12,310 bases of DNA, taken from Brumimicrobium sp964346075 (lineage in GTDB: Bacteria; Bacteroidota; Bacteroidia; Flavobacteriales_D; Crocinitomicaceae). Both the position numbers and the translations under genes were made by a program. The stretch covers positions 1-12,310 of the forward strand of contig CAYFTH010000095.1 of NCBI GenBank assembly GCA_964346075.1, in the 5' to 3' direction. Shown piece by piece: positions 1 to 7,575 of this stretch (the stretch's first letter is position 1; every line of letters begins with the position of its first letter). The notes under the pieces were generated by a model. That model was not told the origin of the DNA, ran no database searches, and saw only the letters and a program-made list of their open reading frames with translations.

Positions 1-118
1 ATCTTTGTATATTTGGAATTATTGTCTGTTCGGGACCTTGTCCAAGTATTTTAACGAAGGTGTTGACTACGATGAAACATAGCCCGGACAAGATCATGTA
101 TAAAATCCCTCTATTCAT
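1..118 (-). CDS. DMT/EamA-family transporter, N-terminal fragment
   Basis: The minus-strand frame opens with ATG at 118 and runs 39 codons off the left edge. It starts MNRGILYMILSGLCFIVV, then NTFVKILG, a single hydrophobic helix beginning about residue 4, followed by a short polar stretch (GQGPEQTIIPNIQR). The pattern of a glycine-rich first helix with an N-x-F-V-K-x-L exit is typical of the first membrane segment of EamA/drug-metabolite transporters, common inner-membrane exporters in Bacteroidota. The substrate cannot be inferred. A perfect TAnnTTTG element lies 5 bases upstream of the ATG, so the mRNA may be leaderless, or translation may begin at M8. The gene is divergent from the MutS-family gene with 30 bases between them. 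The family call rests on one helix, so it is tentative; that it is coding is more certain. Confidence 0.6.
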   Translation of the reverse strand, partial: MNRGILYMILSGLCFIVVNTFVKILGQGPEQTIIPNIQR

Positions 119-123
119 GCGGG

Positions 124-131
124 CAAAGATA
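124..131 (-). promoter_or_regulatory. Bacteroidota -7 promoter element for the DMT transporter gene
   Basis: On the minus strand this reads TATCTTTG, an exact match to the Bacteroidota sigma-A -7 consensus TAnnTTTG. Only CCCGC separates it from the ATG at 118, so transcription should begin at or next to the start codon. No good TTTG -33 box is seen about 20 bases upstream (only TTCG at 156..153). Confidence 0.55.
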
Positions 132-148
132 TAATTAGAAAATAAAAA

Positions 149-1942
149 ATGACGAAAACAACGACAAAGAACAACAAGTTATATCATCGAGAGCGCTTGG
201 ACAAATTAAAGGAGGAAAAGCAGTATTACTTGAAACGGTCACGATGGTGGGTCGTGTTGCGTTTATTGAGTTTTTCTGCCATTCCCGTAACACTATTTTT
301 AGGTTATCCGTTGGGCGGTTATTCTGCTGGATTACTAATTGTGGAACTTCTTATCTTCTTGTGGTTCGTGCGCAAGAGTGCTGAAAATAAAGAACATCTC
401 CAATTTGCAAAATATTTGATCACCATTAATGAAAACGAACTTGAAGCTTTAGACAATAACTTTAAGGCTTTCGGTTCGGGAGAACGATGGATCAATCAGC
501 AGCACCCTTTTACATACGATATGGATGTATTTGGTAAGGATGGTTTTTTTCAAATCCTCAACCGAACGGTTACTGAAAGAGGCGAAAAAACGCTGGCGAA
601 CCGTTTGTCAAGTGGTGTGGGCGATTATGAAAAGTCTATAGAAGCTGTTCAAGAGCTTTCCAATAATCCAGATTGGTATCAGGCCTACCTGGCACATGGT
701 ATGCAGCAAAAAGAGGGGGTAGAAGACCTGTCTATCGCCAAGTGGTCAAATCTGCAGATTCAGCAAAAGCGCTGGATGAAAGTGCTTTCTTTTGTATTGC
801 CCATCATAGCTATTGGTCTGACCGTGTTGTACTTGCTGGATTTTATTCACGGACTCTATTTTTCAATCGGGGCAGTTTTGGTGCTACTGCCTATTCGTCA
901 GGTCCTTAAACAAACCAACGAGTTGCATCAGTCTTTGTCAAAACTCGGAGAAGGGATTAAAGCGATGCAGCATCAACTCCAACATGTAAAGACGATACAG
1001 TTTGAGAGCACACAGTTAAAAGAATACCAGAGGGAACTCTTTAATAATGAACGAAATGCGCATCACGCTATAGAACAGTTGAGTCGGCTGGTTGAACACG
1101 TTGAATACCGTAATAATATACTCGTGGCTGTGCTGCTCAATTTCTATATGGCCTGGGACCTCAGAGTAACTATGCGCGCCAGTCGATGGATTGCGGAAAA
1201 TGCAAACCATATTCAACATTGGGAGCAATTGATTTTTGAATTTGAAGCTTTAATAAGCGGTGCGAACTATCGCCGAATGTACGCAGATAAAACAACTGCA
1301 CCTGATCTATTAAGTGCCGATCAAAATGAGGTTTCGTTATCAGAGCTTGGGCATCCCATTATTGCTAATGATAAACGTGTGACAAACGATTTCACACTCG
1401 CGGATGATCATCGTTTTGCGATCATAACCGGACCCAACATGGCGGGAAAAAGTACTTTCTTAAGAAGTGTAGGAGTCAATATTATGATGGCTCAGGCCGG
1501 GTTTCACGTAATGGCTGGAAAATTTGTATTTCCCAATCGGCGACTTTATTCTAGCTTGCGAACTGCTGACGATTTGAGTGAGGAAACTTCTTATTTTCAT
1601 GCCGAATTGTTGCGGCTGCGCTTTATTATGGACGCGATTGAACGCGGTGAAAAAGTTTTTATCATTTTGGATGAAATTTTAAAAGGAACGAACTCAAAAG
1701 ATAAGGAAGAGGGGTCGCGAAAATTTTTAAAGAAGCTGGAAGAAAAAGGTGCTTGCGGGTTAATCGCTACCCACGACTTATCGCTTACTACACTGGCAAA
1801 GGAACATCAGTCGCTGGTTAACAAGTATTTTGATACCAACATTCAAGGCGATGAAATTTCGTTCGATTATAAGATGCGCGAAGGAGTCGCTCAGAATATG
1901 AACGCGAGCTTTTTATTGCGCAAAATGAAGCTGACTGACTAA
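149..1942 (+). CDS. membrane-anchored MutS-family ATPase (MutS-related protein)
   Basis: This 597-residue protein carries the MutS C-terminal ATPase. The Walker A motif is TGPNMAGKST (residues 427-436), and RTADDLSEETSYFHAE (471-486) corresponds to the MutS segment before Walker B. Walker B is VFIILDE (503-509, catalytic E509), H542 lies in ATHDLS, and the C-terminal GVAQNMNASFLL is family-typical. A partial core/lever region is recognisable from TVTERGEKTLANRL (140-153). There is no N-terminal mismatch-recognition domain. Instead hydrophobic hairpins occur at about 35-52/56-74 and 211-230/235-250, implying four membrane helices. The first ATG after the A-rich leader is used. This subfamily recurs in Bacteroidota and is usually annotated as a MutS-related mismatch repair ATPase, but I know of no established function. 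ATP hydrolysis is well supported; a role in mismatch repair is doubtful because the DNA-reading domain is absent and the protein appears membrane-bound. Confidence 0.88.
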   Translation: MTKTTTKNNKLYHRERLDKLKEEKQYYLKRSRWWVVLRLLSFSAIPVTLFLGYPLGGYSAGLLIVELLIFLWFVRKSAENKEHLQFAKYLITINENELEALDNNFKAFGSGERWINQQHPFTYDMDVFGKDGFFQILNRTVTERGEKTLANRLSSGVGDYEKSIEAVQELSNNPDWYQAYLAHGMQQKEGVEDLSIAKWSNLQIQQKRWMKVLSFVLPIIAIGLTVLYLLDFIHGLYFSIGAVLVLLPIRQVLKQTNELHQSLSKLGEGIKAMQHQLQHVKTIQFESTQLKEYQRELFNNERNAHHAIEQLSRLVEHVEYRNNILVAVLLNFYMAWDLRVTMRASRWIAENANHIQHWEQLIFEFEALISGANYRRMYADKTTAPDLLSADQNEVSLSELGHPIIANDKRVTNDFTLADDHRFAIITGPNMAGKSTFLRSVGVNIMMAQAGFHVMAGKFVFPNRRLYSSLRTADDLSEETSYFHAELLRLRFIMDAIERGEKVFIILDEILKGTNSKDKEEGSRKFLKKLEEKGACGLIATHDLSLTTLAKEHQSLVNKYFDTNIQGDEISFDYKMREGVAQNMNASFLLRKMKLTD

Positions 1943-2032
1943 AAGTAGCGGTGGAGAAAAGAATTAAAGCTTTTTTGTAAGGGAGAACGCATTTAACTGT
2001 CATATTGGCAATAAAAAAGAGTTGGCAAAAAG

Positions 2033-2064
2033 TTTGAAGTGTTCAAGAGGAAAATATAAATTTA
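2033..2064 (+). promoter_or_regulatory. candidate promoter for trxA
   Basis: TTTG (2033-2036), a 20-base spacer and TAAATTTA (2057-2064) resemble the Bacteroidota -33/-7 pair, with one mismatch from TAnnTTTG. The spacing equals that of the better gap promoter in this window. It would give an mRNA leader of roughly 40 bases before the thioredoxin ATG at 2113. The rest of the 170-base gap after the MutS-family gene shows nothing clear. Confidence 0.35.
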
Positions 2065-2112
2065 TACTCTCGTTGGTACGGGAAAAAAATTAGAAACAAA
2101 TAAACTAAAGTT

Positions 2113-2430
2113 ATGGCAGTAGAAATCACAGATGCAAACTTCGAAGAAGTTGTTATGAAATCAGATAAACCAGTAGTTGTTGACTTTTGGGCTGAGTGGT
2201 GTGGACCATGTCGCATGGTTGGACCAATTATCGATGAAATGAACGACGAATACGATGGCAAAGCGATCATCGGTAAAGTTGACGTTGATGCAAACCCTGG
2301 GGTATCAGCAAAATTTGGTGTGCGCAACATCCCAACGATTCTTTTTGTAAAAGATGGAGAGGTGGCTGATAAGTCTGTTGGAGCAGTACCAAAAGCACAA
2401 TTGGCTTCAAAGTTAGACGCACTTTTGTAA
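2113..2430 (+). CDS. trxA: thioredoxin
   Basis: A complete 105-residue thioredoxin, the usual length for TrxA. The active site is WAEWCGPCRM with C30 and C33 as the redox pair. D24 matches the buried acidic residue of the family, and P74 in RNIPTI is the cis-proline facing the disulfide. There is no signal peptide, so it acts in the cytoplasm, reducing protein disulfides with electrons from thioredoxin reductase. It reads as a single-gene unit: the preceding gene is 170 bases away, an intrinsic terminator follows 21 bases after the stop, and the next gene is convergent. The codon choice looks like that of a well-expressed gene. There are no oddities. Confidence 0.97.
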   Translation: MAVEITDANFEEVVMKSDKPVVVDFWAEWCGPCRMVGPIIDEMNDEYDGKAIIGKVDVDANPGVSAKFGVRNIPTILFVKDGEVADKSVGAVPKAQLASKLDALL

Positions 2431-2451
2431 ATTGATATTATTCAATCGTAG

Positions 2452-2483
2452 AGGGGTGTTTCGAACGGAGCATCCCTTTTTTT
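2452..2483 (+). terminator. intrinsic terminator of trxA
   Basis: AGGGGTGT (2452-2459) pairs with GCATCCCT (2470-2477) as an 8-bp stem containing two G-U pairs, around a 10-base loop. A run of seven T's (2477-2483) follows at once. The T-run lies only on the plus-strand side, so this hairpin serves trxA and not the convergent CYTH gene ending at 2514. Confidence 0.85.
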
Positions 2484-2513
2484 ATTTTGGGTTTACGGCC
2501 TTACCAAAAATAG

Positions 2514-2960
2514 CTAAATCATATTGGAATTGTAATATTTAGGTTGGCCCGTAACTTCTTCTTTGACCCACTCGGGAAGAGTGAACGCTTCCGACTCATG
2601 ATTTAATTCGATCTCAGCCAGCAAAAGTCCTTTTTGAGGAGCGTAAAACTCATCAACTTCCCAGGTTTTCCCATTCACTTCGATTTCAAAGCGTACCTTG
2701 TCGATAAGGCGATCACAAAAGGTGTCGAGCATTTCTTGAGCATCGATAGCTGGGATCTCATATTCAAATTCAGCGCGCGTAGCACCTTTTGTTTTACCCT
2801 TGATCGTGAGATAACCACAATGATCTCGGAGTCGAACCCGCACGGTGCGCTCGACTGATTTAAAAATATATCCCTGTACCATCTTGTGTCCTTTTGCTGG
2901 ACGTGCGTGTTTCCATAAAGATGAATCCACCAGAAATTTGCGCTCAATCTCTACTCCCAT
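2514..2960 (-). CDS. CYTH-domain protein (triphosphate tunnel metalloenzyme family)
   Basis: A 148-residue protein consisting of one CYTH domain. The diagnostic ExExK signature is EIERK (E4, E6, K8). Further tunnel residues are R41/R43/R45, K54 in LTIKG, E64/E66/E68 in AEFEYEIP, D103 in WEVDEF, E116/E118 in LAEIEL, and the closing K141YYNSN. Family members bind triphosphate groups with a divalent metal. Known bacterial relatives hydrolyse inorganic tripolyphosphate or thiamine triphosphate, and a few are class IV adenylate cyclases. The exact substrate cannot be read from sequence; tripolyphosphatase is the more common outcome for short stand-alone bacterial CYTH proteins. The ATG lies inside the end of gap with a 10-base overlap (2951-2960), so the two are co-transcribed and probably translationally coupled. 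No convincing terminator is seen downstream. Confidence 0.9.
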   Translation of the reverse strand: MGVEIERKFLVDSSLWKHARPAKGHKMVQGYIFKSVERTVRVRLRDHCGYLTIKGKTKGATRAEFEYEIPAIDAQEMLDTFCDRLIDKVRFEIEVNGKTWEVDEFYAPQKGLLLAEIELNHESEAFTLPEWVKEEVTGQPKYYNSNMI

Positions 2961-3955
2961 TCGTCTAGTTTTTTCACTAAATCAATGAGTCGGTTCGAGT
3001 ATCCCGCTTCATTGTCATACCATCCGACTAATTTCACAAGATTCCCTACAACAGAGGTGAGTTGACTGTCAAAAATACAACTGTGCGGATTGCCAATGAT
3101 GTCCGATGAAACCAGGGGTTCGGAAGTGTAGGCTAATATGTTTTTGAGTTCATTCCTGCTAGCGTGTTCAAAGCGTTCATTAATACTCTCAACGCTCGGC
3201 ACGTCCCCTTTTACGGTAATGGTGAGGTCGGTCAGCGAACCGTCGGGAACGGGAACGCGAATACCACATCCACCCATGTGACCATCGAGTTCCGGAAATA
3301 TTTTTGTCAGTGCTTTCGCTGCTCCAGTTGTTGTCGGAACAATAGATTGAGCAGCAGCCCGTGCACGGCGCAAGTCTTTGTGGGGAGCGTCGTGGAGCTT
3401 TTGGTCGGATGTGTAGCTGTGAACAGTGGTGATGTAGGCACTTTCGATAGTGCAGAGTTCTTTGATGACTTTTACCATAGGTGCTGCCGAGTTGGTCGTA
3501 CATGACGCATTGGAAATCAATCGGTCATCATTAGATAAAATCCCATCGTTCACACCGAGTACCACCGACTGAATGTTTTCTCCGCGGCCCGGAGCGCTGA
3601 TAATGACTTTCCTGGCACCTCCTTCAAAGTGTTTTGCAGCAGCCTCTTCTGTGCGAAAAAGTCCTGTCGACTCCAAAACGTAATCCACGCCGTAATCGCT
3701 CCACGGTATTGACTCAGGAGATGAGTGCTGGGTGAAAATAATTTTCTTTCCGTTTTCTAATACGATAGCATCGCCTTCTACATGAAAAGAATGTTTTATT
3801 TGTCGATGGACAGAGTCATATTTAAACAAGTGTGCAAGCGTTTGAATGTCTGCTAAATCATTGACGACCGCCACATCAATGTCATCATGGTCCAGACTCA
3901 TGCGCGTAAAGTATCGTCCTATCCTGCCAAATCCATTCACTCCTATTTTCTTCAT
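2951..3955 (-). CDS. gap: glyceraldehyde-3-phosphate dehydrogenase, type I
   Basis: A 334-residue GAPDH, full length for the family. It converts glyceraldehyde 3-phosphate, phosphate and NAD+ to 1,3-bisphosphoglycerate in the cytoplasm. The N-terminal Rossmann motif is GVNGFGRIGR (5-14), followed by VND (31-33), which suggests NAD rather than NADP. The catalytic cysteine is C152 in SNASCTTN, the base is H179 in TTVHSYT, and the C-terminal signature is WYDNEAGYS (312-320). The sequence MGGCGIRVPVPDGSLTDL (227-244) differs from the E. coli GapA wording but keeps the RVP-P core. An upstream in-frame ATG at 4030 would add 25 residues; I reject it because the family starts at MKKIGVNGFG and because a good promoter lies between the two ATGs. 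A CYTH gene overlaps the 3' end. Confidence 0.96.
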   Translation of the reverse strand: MKKIGVNGFGRIGRYFTRMSLDHDDIDVAVVNDLADIQTLAHLFKYDSVHRQIKHSFHVEGDAIVLENGKKIIFTQHSSPESIPWSDYGVDYVLESTGLFRTEEAAAKHFEGGARKVIISAPGRGENIQSVVLGVNDGILSNDDRLISNASCTTNSAAPMVKVIKELCTIESAYITTVHSYTSDQKLHDAPHKDLRRARAAAQSIVPTTTGAAKALTKIFPELDGHMGGCGIRVPVPDGSLTDLTITVKGDVPSVESINERFEHASRNELKNILAYTSEPLVSSDIIGNPHSCIFDSQLTSVVGNLVKLVGWYDNEAGYSNRLIDLVKKLDEWE

Positions 3956-3978
3956 CAATATCTTTATTTTAGTCGTAT

Positions 3979-4010
3979 CAAAGCTAACGTTTTCCCTACC
4001 TAAAGGCAAA
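3979..4010 (-). promoter_or_regulatory. promoter of the gap-CYTH operon
   Basis: Read on the minus strand, TTTG (4010..4007), a 20-base spacer and TAGCTTTG (3986..3979) form a complete Bacteroidota -33/-7 promoter with a perfect TAnnTTTG. Transcription should start about 5 bases below 3979, leaving a leader of roughly 15-20 bases before the gap ATG at 3955. The placement shows that the upstream in-frame ATG at 4030 is not transcribed from here. Confidence 0.7.
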
Positions 4011-4090
4011 TATTCAACCTGATTCCTCATTTTTATGCTTAGCCCTCAACCTCATGTCATATTTTTACGTCATAAGTGCACCAATTTAAT

Positions 4091-4098
4091 TAATTTCG
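4091..4098 (+). promoter_or_regulatory. candidate -7 element for the kelch protein gene
   Basis: TAATTTCG is one base from the TAnnTTTG consensus and sits 8 bases before the ATG at 4107. It supports that ATG over the upstream in-frame ATG at 4035. No matching -33 box is visible at the usual distance. Confidence 0.4.
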
Positions 4099-4106
4099 TT
4101 CTTGAG

Positions 4107-5411
4107 ATGATTCGGTTACTAATTTTTTTATTTGTTGTGAGTGGAGCTCCAGTCGTTGCCCAAGATGGGTGGGAATGGTCCCAGGTAAAAGAACTGCCGA
4201 TTTCAACGGGACACAATGCAGTAGCCGCTGTTCAACTGGATGGTAAAAAGTACATCTATAGTTTCGGTGGTATTGCGGACAGTTTAAAAATAGATGATAT
4301 CCATCAACGGGTGTTTTCTTACGATGTTATCAACGACTTGTGGAGTGAACGATTTCCTATTGGAGATACATTGGGTAAAATTGGTGCAGCGGCCAGCACT
4401 GTTAATGGTAAGATTTACATTATTGGAGGTCACCATGTAGATGAAGATACAACTGTAATTTGTTCTGATAAAAACCATGTCTATAATCCTGTTACCGACA
4501 CATTTGAGGTGGATGCTGCTGCGCTGCCGATACCTGTAACTGATCATGCTCAAGCGGTATGGAGAGACAGCTTGATTTTTAATATTGGAGGATGGAGCAA
4601 CGGTATGGCGATTGCAGATGTACAGCTTTTTAATCCTGCTTATAATTCATGGCAACAAGGAACTTTGGTTGGAACGGATAGTACTGATCAAATCTTTGGC
4701 GGCGCCGCTTACATTCTGAAAGACACGATTTATTACATTGGAGGCGTCGGACAGAGCAATCAAGGATTCTTCGAGACCAATGTACTTCGAAAAGGAGTTA
4801 TTGACCCTGATGATCCAACACAAATTGAATGGCAGAATGATCAGATTATTTCAAATAATGCCCATTTTGGTCCTGTTTGTTCTGGACATGATCAAACTGT
4901 TTTTTGTCTTGGAGGAGCAGCAGAGGCACACGACTTTTCAGGAATGGCTTATGCGGATAGCGCCCCAGTTCCTCCAAATGCGTCACTGGTGAAATATAAG
5001 TCCAATTCATCGAGTTCAACGACGGTTTTCCCAACAGATTTTAGTCGAACTGCGTGGGGTGGAATCGCGAAATTGGGCGGTGGAAACTGGATGCTGGTAG
5101 GAGGAATTGATTCTTTACTTAAGGCAACTTCAAGTACACTGTTGTTACACAATCAAGACCTTTCCAACATTAGTCAGAGTAAACAGCCTCCCTTTTTTGA
5201 AGTGATAGAAGATGGTGACTTTTATCGGGTGCGTACTGAAAATATTGGTGCTATCGATATTTACAATGTGGCCGGTCAGCGATTATATTCAAACGCTAAA
5301 AAACTGGCAGATGTGTTGATTAATAAGAGTGATCTGGATAATGGAATGCTTCTGTTTGTTTATGATGATAATACGAATGTACCGGTGACGGTGAGAAAAA
5401 TAAACTTGTGA
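4107..5411 (+). CDS. secreted six-bladed kelch protein with probable type IX sorting domain
   Basis: A 434-residue exported protein. The start at 4107 gives a clean signal peptide (MIRLLIFLFVVSGAPVVA, then QDGW); the in-frame ATG at 4035 would bury it behind 24 polar residues. Six glycine doublets end blade strands at 54-55, 107-108, 161-162, 212-213, 269-270 and 332-333, spaced about 51-63 residues apart, each preceded by hydrophobic strand residues such as YIIGG. This is the kelch pattern and predicts a six-bladed propeller. The last 70 or so residues (about 363-434) contain AIDIYNVAGQRLY, then SDLDNGMLLFVY and a basic-hydrophobic end VRKINL. That layout matches a type A T9SS C-terminal sorting domain, so the mature protein should be secreted or attached to the cell surface. 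The ligand or enzyme activity is unknown; propellers of this kind can bind glycans or be isomerases. It is divergent from gap. Confidence 0.82.
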   Translation: MIRLLIFLFVVSGAPVVAQDGWEWSQVKELPISTGHNAVAAVQLDGKKYIYSFGGIADSLKIDDIHQRVFSYDVINDLWSERFPIGDTLGKIGAAASTVNGKIYIIGGHHVDEDTTVICSDKNHVYNPVTDTFEVDAAALPIPVTDHAQAVWRDSLIFNIGGWSNGMAIADVQLFNPAYNSWQQGTLVGTDSTDQIFGGAAYILKDTIYYIGGVGQSNQGFFETNVLRKGVIDPDDPTQIEWQNDQIISNNAHFGPVCSGHDQTVFCLGGAAEAHDFSGMAYADSAPVPPNASLVKYKSNSSSSTTVFPTDFSRTAWGGIAKLGGGNWMLVGGIDSLLKATSSTLLLHNQDLSNISQSKQPPFFEVIEDGDFYRVRTENIGAIDIYNVAGQRLYSNAKKLADVLINKSDLDNGMLLFVYDDNTNVPVTVRKINL

Positions 5412-5457
5412 AGTAAAACCGCTCGGGTTAAATGTCAAAAATTGCCTGGAATTTCGT

Positions 5458-5465
5458 TACTTTCG
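5458..5465 (+). promoter_or_regulatory. candidate -7 element for recG
   Basis: TACTTTCG matches TAnnTTTG except for one C and lies 6 bases before the chosen recG ATG at 5472. If used, it makes the recG transcript almost leaderless and excludes the TTG at 5442 as the start. Confidence 0.4.
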
Positions 5466-5471
5466 TTTGGA

Positions 5472-7571
5472 ATGGATAATTTTTTAAATACTCCTATCGA
5501 ATATGTCAAGGGCGTAGGCGCTGAGAGAGGCAAAGTGCTGCGCGAAGAAGTTGGTTTAGCTACACGATGGGATTTATTGAATTATTTTCCTTTTCGCTTT
5601 GTTGATCGATCAAAATATAATTCAGTGCGTGAGCTCGCTGGTTTCATGAATGCTCCTGTTCAACTCAAAGGAACAATAAGTAGCATGCGTGAAATGGGAC
5701 ACGGCAGGAGCAAACGGTTAACCGCTAAATTTCAAGATGAGACAGGAACCGTCGATTTGGTTTGGTTTCGAGGTGGAAAATGGGTGAAAAATAAACTGAA
5801 ACCAGGTGTGCTTTTCCGGGTTTATGGCAAGCCTAAACTGTTTGGAAGTACATTGAATATTACGCATCCAGAGATTGTACCATTTCATCAAGTTGCTCAG
5901 GAAAAAGGGTTGCAACCGGTATATAACAGTACTGAAAAACTCACAAAAAAAGGATTGAACAGCAAGGGCATTGAGAAGTTGACCTATCCTTTAGCGCACG
6001 CCATGCGGGAATATATACCCGAAGTACTTCCTCAGACGCTGATTGAACAGTACAAATTGGTACCCAGAGCGGAGGCTTATTTCAATATGCACGTACCATC
6101 CAGCAATCAAGCGATTCAGCAGGCCCTGTTTCGCATTAAATTTGAAGAACTGTTTTTTCTGCAATTAGAATTGTTACTAAAAAAAGGGAAAACAAAAGCC
6201 AAATCTCCTGGTTACGTTTTTGAACGCACTGGAAAATATTTTGATGATTTTTATAAAAATTATATTCCTTTTGAGCTGACGAGCGCGCAAAAACGAGTCG
6301 TTAAGGAAATCCGTGTGGATCTCAAATCGGGCAAGCACATGAATCGGTTGTTACAAGGTGATGTTGGCAGCGGAAAGACCCTCGTGGCTTTATTGAGTAT
6401 GTTATTCGCTATCGGTAATGACTTTCAGGCGGCGTTGATGGCTCCCACAGAAATTCTGGCTCAACAACACCATGAAACGCTCAGTGAATTACTTGAACCA
6501 TTAGGACTTCAGGTCGTGTTGCTGACGGGTTCTACGAAAAAGAAAGAACGTGCTGCCATTCACGAGGGATTATTGAACGGATCTACATCTATTATTGTCG
6601 GTACCCACGCTTTGCTGGAACCTATCGTACAGTTTAAAAATCTTGGATTTGTTGTTATCGATGAACAGCATCGTTTCGGGGTGGCGCAGCGCGCTAAACT
6701 ATGGCGCAAAAACAAGCGTCCACCACATGTGCTTGTGATGACCGCCACGCCTATTCCGCGTACGTTGGCCATGACGTTTTATGGTGATTTAGACGTTTCT
6801 ATAATCGATGAATTACCGCCCGGAAGAAAACCAGTGACGACCAAACATTTTTACGAAAGCAATCGATTAAAAGCATTTCAACTCATCAGAGAAGAGATTG
6901 CAAAAGGTCGTCAGGTGTACATCGTTTATCCCTTGATTGAAGAATCGGAAAAAATGGACTATAATAATTTGATGGAGGGCTACGAAGCGATAACCAAAAT
7001 GTTCCCGCGACCGACTTATCAGGTGAGTATCGTTCATGGAAAGATGAAACCCGACGATAAGGAATTTGAAATGCAGCAATTCGCCAAAGGCAACACCCAG
7101 CTTATGGTGGCCACGACAGTAATTGAGGTGGGTGTTAACGTTCCGAATGCAACTGTAATGATGATAGAAAGCGCTGAAAAGTTTGGTCTTTCCCAATTAC
7201 ATCAATTGAGAGGTCGAGTAGGAAGGGGAGCGGATCAGTCTTTTTGCGTGTTGATGACGGGTAATAAAGTATCAAAAGAGGGAAAAAAACGATTGCAAAC
7301 AATGGTGGCTACCAACGATGGCTTCAAAATTGCAGAGGTCGACCTGGAAATTAGAGGTCCTGGCGATATTATGGGAACACAACAGAGTGGTGTATTGAAT
7401 TTAAAACTTGCAGATTTAGCCAGAGATGGTCAGATCGTAACCCTGGCGCGCAATGCTGCAAAACAAACGATGCAGGAAGATCCCACGTTTAAAAAGCCGG
7501 AGAATCAGATGTTGCGCAATGAACTGAAACGATTAATAAAATCTAAACCCAATTGGAGTAAAATAGCTTAA
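5472..7571 (+). CDS. recG: ATP-dependent DNA helicase RecG
   Basis: A 699-residue RecG, close to the E. coli length. RecG remodels stalled replication forks and drives branch migration of Holliday junctions and D-loops. The N-terminal wedge/OB region is seen from YVKGVG (11-16) through NYFPFRFVDRSKY and the OB strand VQLKGTISSM. The helicase core has Walker A GDVGSGKT (296-303, K302), APTEILAQQH, motif II DEQH (397-400), TATPIPRT (424-431), the RecG-typical DELPPGRKPV, and motif VI QLRGRVGRG (578-586). IRGPGDIMGTQQSG (627-640) is the conserved C-terminal TRG region that couples ATP hydrolysis to junction movement. An in-frame TTG at 5442 would add ten residues; I prefer the ATG because of family length and a -7-like element between the two. 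The gene begins 60 bases after the kelch gene and is followed 4 bases later by a small exported protein. Confidence 0.97.
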   Translation: MDNFLNTPIEYVKGVGAERGKVLREEVGLATRWDLLNYFPFRFVDRSKYNSVRELAGFMNAPVQLKGTISSMREMGHGRSKRLTAKFQDETGTVDLVWFRGGKWVKNKLKPGVLFRVYGKPKLFGSTLNITHPEIVPFHQVAQEKGLQPVYNSTEKLTKKGLNSKGIEKLTYPLAHAMREYIPEVLPQTLIEQYKLVPRAEAYFNMHVPSSNQAIQQALFRIKFEELFFLQLELLLKKGKTKAKSPGYVFERTGKYFDDFYKNYIPFELTSAQKRVVKEIRVDLKSGKHMNRLLQGDVGSGKTLVALLSMLFAIGNDFQAALMAPTEILAQQHHETLSELLEPLGLQVVLLTGSTKKKERAAIHEGLLNGSTSIIVGTHALLEPIVQFKNLGFVVIDEQHRFGVAQRAKLWRKNKRPPHVLVMTATPIPRTLAMTFYGDLDVSIIDELPPGRKPVTTKHFYESNRLKAFQLIREEIAKGRQVYIVYPLIEESEKMDYNNLMEGYEAITKMFPRPTYQVSIVHGKMKPDDKEFEMQQFAKGNTQLMVATTVIEVGVNVPNATVMMIESAEKFGLSQLHQLRGRVGRGADQSFCVLMTGNKVSKEGKKRLQTMVATNDGFKIAEVDLEIRGPGDIMGTQQSGVLNLKLADLARDGQIVTLARNAAKQTMQEDPTFKKPENQMLRNELKRLIKSKPNWSKIA

Positions 7572-7575
7572 ACGA

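Noticed and set aside
130..135. Perfect TATAAT on the plus strand before the MutS-family gene
   Set aside because: Bacteroidota housekeeping promoters use TAnnTTTG rather than TATAAT, and an AT-rich leader makes the hexamer likely by chance.
1956..1978. Possible terminator after the MutS-family gene (AAAAG and CTTTT around an AT-rich loop)
   Set aside because: The stem is only about five AT-rich pairs with little stability; I cannot support it.
2485..2511. Short inverted repeat TTTTGG / CCAAAA downstream of the CYTH gene
   Set aside because: Six weak pairs around a 13-base loop with no T-run on the minus-strand side; not a convincing terminator.
3164..3505. Long open frames opposite and alongside gap
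   Set aside because: They overlap the well-supported GAPDH frame, have low-complexity or Cys/Arg-rich products without recognisable motifs, and are shadows of it.
3956..4030. 25-residue N-terminal extension of GAPDH from the ATG at 4030
   Set aside because: The family starts at MKKIGVNGFG, and a full -33/-7 promoter lies inside the extension.
4035..4106. 24-residue N-terminal extension of the kelch protein from the ATG at 4035
   Set aside because: It would put polar residues in front of a clear signal peptide, and a -7-like element lies within it.
5442..5471. TTG start for recG adding ten residues
   Set aside because: The ATG at 5472 fits family length, and a -7-like element lies between the two codons.
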